From contig CM038221.1 of the NCBI GenBank assembly GCA_021442155.1, positions 39,441,648 to 39,505,647 on the forward strand: a stretch of 64,000 nucleotides of DNA, in the 5' to 3' direction. Position numbers and translations under genes: made by a program. Positions 58,871 through 64,000 of this stretch are shown here, piece after piece; position 1 is the stretch's first letter, and each line of letters starts with the position of its first letter. The notes below the pieces were generated by a model, which saw nothing but the letters and a program-made list of their open reading frames with translations, was not told the DNA's origin and ran no database searches. Source of the stretch: Cymbidium sinense. Taxonomy: Eukaryota; Streptophyta; Magnoliopsida; Asparagales; Orchidaceae.

Positions 58871-59859
58871 CCTAAAATGTTCAAGGAGTGGATCTAAGGG
58901 GATTTAATAGTGGTAACCACATGACATCAACATTTCTTTCACAAAAGCCTAAAAAATGGAAAATCTTGATTTGTTAAAAAAAACACCTCATTGGAGCTTT
59001 AGATCGGCGGCTAACTGACCGAGGTAGCTTCAGCTTATAGAAAAGAAGCCCTACTAAGAATATGGAGCCTTGACTCTCTGCCTGTGGCTATGTGGACTAG
59101 CCATCGCAGGAATCCTCATCGGAGTTGGTCTAGGAGGGAATTCGGTGTTCGAATTGCTTGGGAGAAGGTTTGTGTCACCTTGTTGAAGCTCAGTGAATGT
59201 GTAGGAAGAGTTAATTAGAGAGGGATTGAGTTTGGAGAAATTTGGACAGAGCTAAGCCTCAAGTAGGCGCTGGTTGGTGTTTTTCGGTGAGGGGAGGCTC
59301 GGGAAGCTCTGAGGAATGCTTGAGGAGGTCGTCTCTGAGTGCTCTAACTTTGAGAATGTCCAAGTGCTCGATTTGAATTGAATTGAGAGGGGTATATCCC
59401 CTCATCCCTTGGATTAGATCGATGGGATTGGATTGGCCTCTTGTAGCCTGGTGGTCTCATGTGGCCGGAGGTGGCTAAAATATGCTTAAGTGGCTCGGGT
59501 TTGTTGGTCAAGTGACTGAGGTGGCTTCCTTGAACTTTCTCCATCTCATTTAGATGAGCCAATGAGGGGAGGTGGGTTAACTCACCTCCCCTTGACTAAG
59601 GGCTATCCTATCCCCTTCGGGTCAGGTTAGCCACATAGTTAGGGTCTATTTTTAGCTTTGGGTGGTTGCCAAATGCAAAGGAGGGTTGTTGACCCCCTAA
59701 AAATGGATTTTATCTCATATGGGAGGCTTTACCCAACTGATAATGGGTCAATTCGGATCTAAATTGGCTTTGGTTTGATTTAGGCTGATCCAATGTAAGC
59801 CAAGGATGGGTTATGCCAAATTTCAATGGGTTGGGCTTAGATTTAATGGGTTTGGCTCA

Positions 59860-60400
59860 ATTTTACCCATGTATGTCAAATTAGGCTAGGTTGGGTCAAG
59901 TTGACCAATTGGTCAAATTATGTCAAACCAAGGATTGTGTCAAGTTCAAATGGGTATTTGGAATATTTTGGTTCAATTGGTTCGATTTAATTTGCTTTGG
60001 ATTTGGATTTAGCCCATTTGAGTTCATATGGGTCAAAGAGGTCAAGTTGACCAATTTGGCCAAATTGGCCAAACTAGCTTAGGTTAGATATTATTTTAGG
60101 TTCAATTGATCATTTGAAGATGATTGTAGGCTTTCATTTCAATCAATTTAGATTTAGGAATGATTTATACTAAATTGACAATATTTAGGTCAGTTGGGGT
60201 TAAATGGGTCAATTGGGTTTAATCAAGGCTTTGGTCATGTTCAATGATCAATTTGGAATGAGCTTGACTCATTGGTTGCAATCAATTTGGATTGGATTTT
60301 GATTTGACCCAATTTAGCCGTTTAGGTCAAATTGGGTCAACCTGGGACAAAGGGCCAATTGGGTTTGGTTTGGCTCAATTGATGGTCAAGTCATGTTTAA
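59860..60400. promoter_or_regulatory. TTGACC/GGTCAA cluster (W-box-like), copy D
   Basis: The perfect palindrome TTGACCAATTGGTCAA is kept at 59901-59916 in this older copy, with further GGTCAA words on both sides. Confidence 0.4.
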
Positions 60401-61297
60401 GAATTAATTTTAGGTTGGTATGAATCATTGGTTTCAATTTATTTGGCTTAAGATGAGATTTGGTTCATTTGGCACATATAGATTAAGAAGGTTAACTTGG
60501 TCGCATGACTAAATTGACTTGGTTTGACCCAATTGATTGTAATTGATCAATCAAGGATGACCAACAATCATCATAGGAGGTTTTGATTGGTTTGATTCAA
60601 ACAATTTGGGTTTGATTGAGATTTGGTTCAAATGAGTTCTTTAGGTCACTTTGGGTCAAGTGAATCTAAAAAGGTCAACTGGCTTGATTTTGGGTTGAAT
60701 TAGGTTTAGATGAATTTGGATATTTATTTGGGATTGGTTTATGGCTTTGATTGTAATTGATTTGGGTTTAATTGAATTTTAGCTCATTTGAATATTTTAG
60801 GTCAAATGGGTTAGGTTATGTTGATTAACTTGATTTTGGCTTGATTAATTTGATTGTAGATTTTGGTATGACTTCGAATGATGATTGAAGGATTGATTGA
60901 TTTATGAGAAAATCAATTGAATTTGGCTTGGATTGAAGGAAATTTTTGCTAATTCCATAGGATTAAATCATAAGCTTAGGTTTGGGTCATGGTAGATTTG
61001 ATTTTGGTTTGGAGATTTGAATGTGAGTTAAGATTCAATTGGAATTGGTTATATTAGTTTTATGTTGGATTTTGGCTAAGGAGATAGGCATGGGTTTAGT
61101 TTGGCTATAAGCTGGCCAGGTTTTCCTAGGTCTTAAGGCATAGCCTAATCATATGACTAATCCTTCTAAGTCTCTAAGTTTAGGATAAGTGTTCACTTAA
61201 TCACTAGAAGTGTCTTATGATTAAAAAGCTCTTAGTGTCTAGAAGACTCCTAGACCTAGGATGAGATTGGATCCTCACTCCAAAAGTGAGGTCAATA

Positions 61298-64000
61298 TGA
61301 ACTAAAAGCTCCAAATTAAATCAAAACCCATTATAATTCAAATCAACTCAAACCAACAATGACAATCATTCTCAAATGATCAATTAAACATAAATCTAAC
61401 TCATGCCCAAGGCAATTTGGCCAATTTGGTCAAATTTACTCATTTGACCCAAATTGAACCATATGAACCAAATCCAAATCTAACTTAAATTGAATCAAAC
61501 TAATTGCACTCACACATTTCAAATGACCAATTGAACTTACCCAAACTATTGGTTTTACCCAATTTGGTCAAATTGGTCAACTTAACCCAACTTGGCATGA
61601 CTCATCCTTGGGTCACCATGGGCCTGGCCAAGTGGGCCTAACCCATGGTGAACCCAGTTTAGGTCAAATCGAATGAACCAAGTCCTCCAAATAAGACAAA
61701 ATCTCTATTTGGATGGGTTCTCCAACTCCCCACACCATGGCAACCACCTTTGGCTCTTCATGAATAAAAGGACCACTGACCCAACCTAACCCGAGGCTAT
61801 TGGGCTCAGCCTTTGGTCATGAGAGGATGAGTTCACCGATGGAAACCCATTGGTTCACCTAAGGGTGGTTGTACACCACGTGCTAAACCACTACACTCCC
61901 TTAGCCTCTCACCCTCAACCGCTTCAGCAATCCCCTGCCACCTCTGACTACCTACCCCGGCTGGACGATTATCAAAGGCTGAACCAATCTCAGCCCTTGG
62001 TTCAACTGGGAAGGAGAGTATACTTCTCCCTATGGATTTAGACTAAACGGAGACCTTCCCCATAGCATTCTTCACAATCTCATACCCTTTCCCAAGCACT
62101 TCGTGTGCTCCATCGCCAATGAGACTAGCCCCAATCAGACAGAGCTCGATGCTAAGTTTCCAAAATCTCTAAAAACCCATCCAAGTTTCCAAAATCTCCC
62201 TAAACCCAAATTAACTCTTCCCACACCTTCACTTCACCTTTGGTAAACCAAAATGAATCATTTCTCGAGTGATTCGACCACCGGAAGACGTCCTTAGACC
62301 AACTCCAGCAAACTTCACAGTGGCATTTGGTCCACAGAGCAATCGGCGGGGAGGCAGCTCGTGATCTTCTCAATAGGGCTTCATTTCTACAAGACAAGCT
62401 ACCTCTATCGACGGACTATCGATCTATAGCTCTAGCAAGGTAAAAATATTGTAACCATAGTTTCCCCCCTATGTGTTGATTTTTTTTAAGTAAATTGTGT
62501 TTTTATGTGATTTCCACCACAAGATCCCTTTGGATTCATTCCCTAATCATTTTGGAGTCAATTTTGCCATCAAATAAGCTCCAACGAGCTTGGCTCGAGA
62601 GGCAGAAGGTAGACGGTGTCTGACTTTTAGAGCTCATGGGATGACGAATCATTGGTCATTCATTCCACGTGATTAGAATGGATGGCCATGATTAATTGAG
62701 CAAAAAATTTTGATTTAATCCCTATAAAATCATGGGATTAATCTTTTCCATCTGATCTGAGATCGGACAACCGGGACAAAAGCGCGTCCGCCGCCACTAA
62801 GTCAGATGATGTGTCGGATGATTTAAGTAATGCATTGTCACGTCAGCTTCCGCGTGGCACCGACGGTTTAAAGAATTAATTAGGCCATAAAATATAATTA
62901 AATGATCATAACTTCACAAAATCATAACTAATTGGAGAAAATTCTAAAAAATACTAATAAACCCATTTTGGAAAGGTTAGACATAGGAGAATTTTAAAAA
63001 ATAAAATTGTTAACATTTTTCTAATGAACAGTTCTTAATTAAAGTTTGAAGCTTAGGCTAATTACCTTAATTAAAATTTAATTGCTTGGCTAATTATTCC
63101 CAAATTTGGTGCGATGATTTCATAAGATGTCCTCTGCCTCCCATAATTTTTTTTAAATTATTGGTCATGTATTTTAAAGAATTTAAAATGTCAATCCTAA
63201 TTACCCTCATTAATTAATTTAATATTTATTAAACTTATTAAATAGTGAAAATTAAATATTTTATGATAATTAATCACTGTGAACAGTGAGAATAGTGAAG
63301 AGAAATAATTAGGACATCTTTCCTAAGTATTTTTCTAAATGTATTCCCTTTTAGAGTGTTAATTAATTCATGTAATAATTAGGGATTAATTAAAAAAATT
63401 AATAATAAGATAGAAATCAAACTAAACTAATAATTGATTTAGATAACTCAAATATAACTCATCAATTTTTCCCTTCATGTATTTAATAACATGAAGCTAT
63501 TAAGAAAATTATGGTTGACCCATTGGTACGAAAACATCATAAGAGTACTTAAATTAGATTCTTTTCTTCTTTAATCTAATTAATTCTTAAGCATGAGCCT
63601 AATTTCATTATGTCCATTTAGGTGCATTGCAAACTTTAATTTCTTATAAGAACATCATTGGAGGGTCATGATCAATGTGCTTAATGACTTAAACCTAATC
63701 AATCCATAAAACCTACCTAATTACTTTCTTTGAATATATTAAATCACCAACATTGGATGGGGTAAATACTAAGTATCATCTCTCCTCTTTAGGTCTTAAT
63801 AATTCAAACACTAAAATCAAATTTCATAGGAATTTAGTAGTCTTAAGAAATATTTATTTGGCTTGATTTTTCTTAGGACTTAATATAATTGAATATGTTA
63901 TGTGGCAATGTTTAATTATTTCTTTTCAAGAATCATAAATATGCATGTCATTTGTGTCATATCTTCATGCTTTCAAAATAAAAGAGAATCAAAAGAACTT
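61298..64000 (+). mobile_element. LTR fragment F, plus orientation, running off the window
   Basis: Reverse complement of the LTR middle. A TTGGTCAA cluster (61395-61680) comes first, then the island (62590-62880, ending GCGTGGCACCGACGG), then AT-rich sequence matching the reverse of copy B about 15500-13500. It starts abruptly at the end of copy D, which probably inserted in it. The open frames at 61850-62041 and 62200-62397 have no coding support. Confidence 0.7.
62590..62880. promoter_or_regulatory. GC-richer LTR island, copy F (inverted)
   Basis: CpG-bearing segment with GCGCGTCCGCCGCC and CGTCAGCTTCCGCGTGGCAC. It is the inverted counterpart of the islands in A, B, C and D; the G-box is CGCGTGG here. 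Confidence 0.3.

Larger units (their letters stand above)
56514..61297 (-). mobile_element. LTR copy D, right piece
   Basis: It continues the LTR interrupted at 10965, beginning at the base that matches copy B 12593. It runs through a remnant of the heptamer array, AT-rich stretches, an island (58563-58870), a TTGACC cluster (59860-60400) and the LTR start near 61140-61297. There TATTGACC stands for TGTTGACC, so the terminal TG is mutated. It is shorter than the same part of B (4.8 against 6.4 kb) and more diverged, so D is older than the outer element. The open frames are not conserved. Confidence 0.75.

Noticed and set aside
59344..59562. Minus frame in LTR D, and frames at 61850-62041 and 62200-62397 in fragment F.
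   Set aside because: Non-coding LTR sequence; not conserved as frames in the other LTR copies.
1..64000. Host protein-coding genes, tRNA or rRNA genes.
   Set aside because: I found no exon-like conserved domain other than transposon genes and no cloverleaf or rRNA segment by eye. A domain search and tRNA scan of the whole window would settle it.

Overview
This window is plant nuclear DNA and I see no convincing host gene in it. Nearly all of it is one family of Ty3/gypsy LTR retrotransposon, nested and heavily decayed, plus one broken L1-type LINE. The retrotransposon has the marks of the TAT/Ogre-like branch: an extra open reading frame upstream of gag, a primer-binding site that fits tRNA-Arg, two RNase H segments between reverse transcriptase and integrase, a GPY-type integrase C-terminus with no chromodomain, and a long repeat-rich 3' untranslated region. 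This suggests a flowering plant with a large, repeat-rich genome. I cannot name the species.

Layout. Bases 1-4099 are a minus-strand LINE (ORF1 with DUF4283, then endonuclease and reverse transcriptase; the 3' end lies outside the window) inserted in LTR copy A (4100-9029, minus orientation). Bases 9030-about 10590 are LTR fragment E, in the opposite orientation. Bases about 10595-10965 and 56514-61297 are the two halves of LTR copy D. D was split by a very large minus-strand element, called the outer element here (10966-56513). Its 3' LTR is 10966-19014 (8.05 kb) and its 5' LTR is 48658-56513 (7.86 kb). Between them, reading on the minus strand, are a leader (48632-46050), ORF1, gag, protease and part of RT (46000-39850), then the end of RNase H and integrase (23553-21975) and a 3' UTR (21975-19015). 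Bases 61298-64000 are LTR fragment F, head to head with D.

A second element of the same family, called the inner element (23554-39849, plus strand), lies inside the outer element's pol. It has a short 1.67-kb 5' LTR (23554-25224), PBS (25233-25251), leader (25252-27900), ORF1, gag, protease, RT, two RNase H segments, integrase (27914-36540), a 3' UTR (36541-39134) and only the first 715 bases of its 3' LTR. A deletion joined at AAAA (39846-39849) removed the rest of that LTR and about 1 kb of outer pol.

Every coding region carries stops or frameshifts and several catalytic residues are lost, so these are fossils. The most interesting non-coding signals are: (1) about 20 hairpins in the 5' leader with a shared loop and paired arm changes that keep the stems, present in both elements; (2) LTRs near 8 kb, implying an original element near 30 kb; (3) dense TTGACC/GGTCAA palindromes resembling W-boxes and a small CpG-bearing island with a G-box inside the LTRs; and (4) repeat arrays in the LTR and 3' UTR that could seed satellites.
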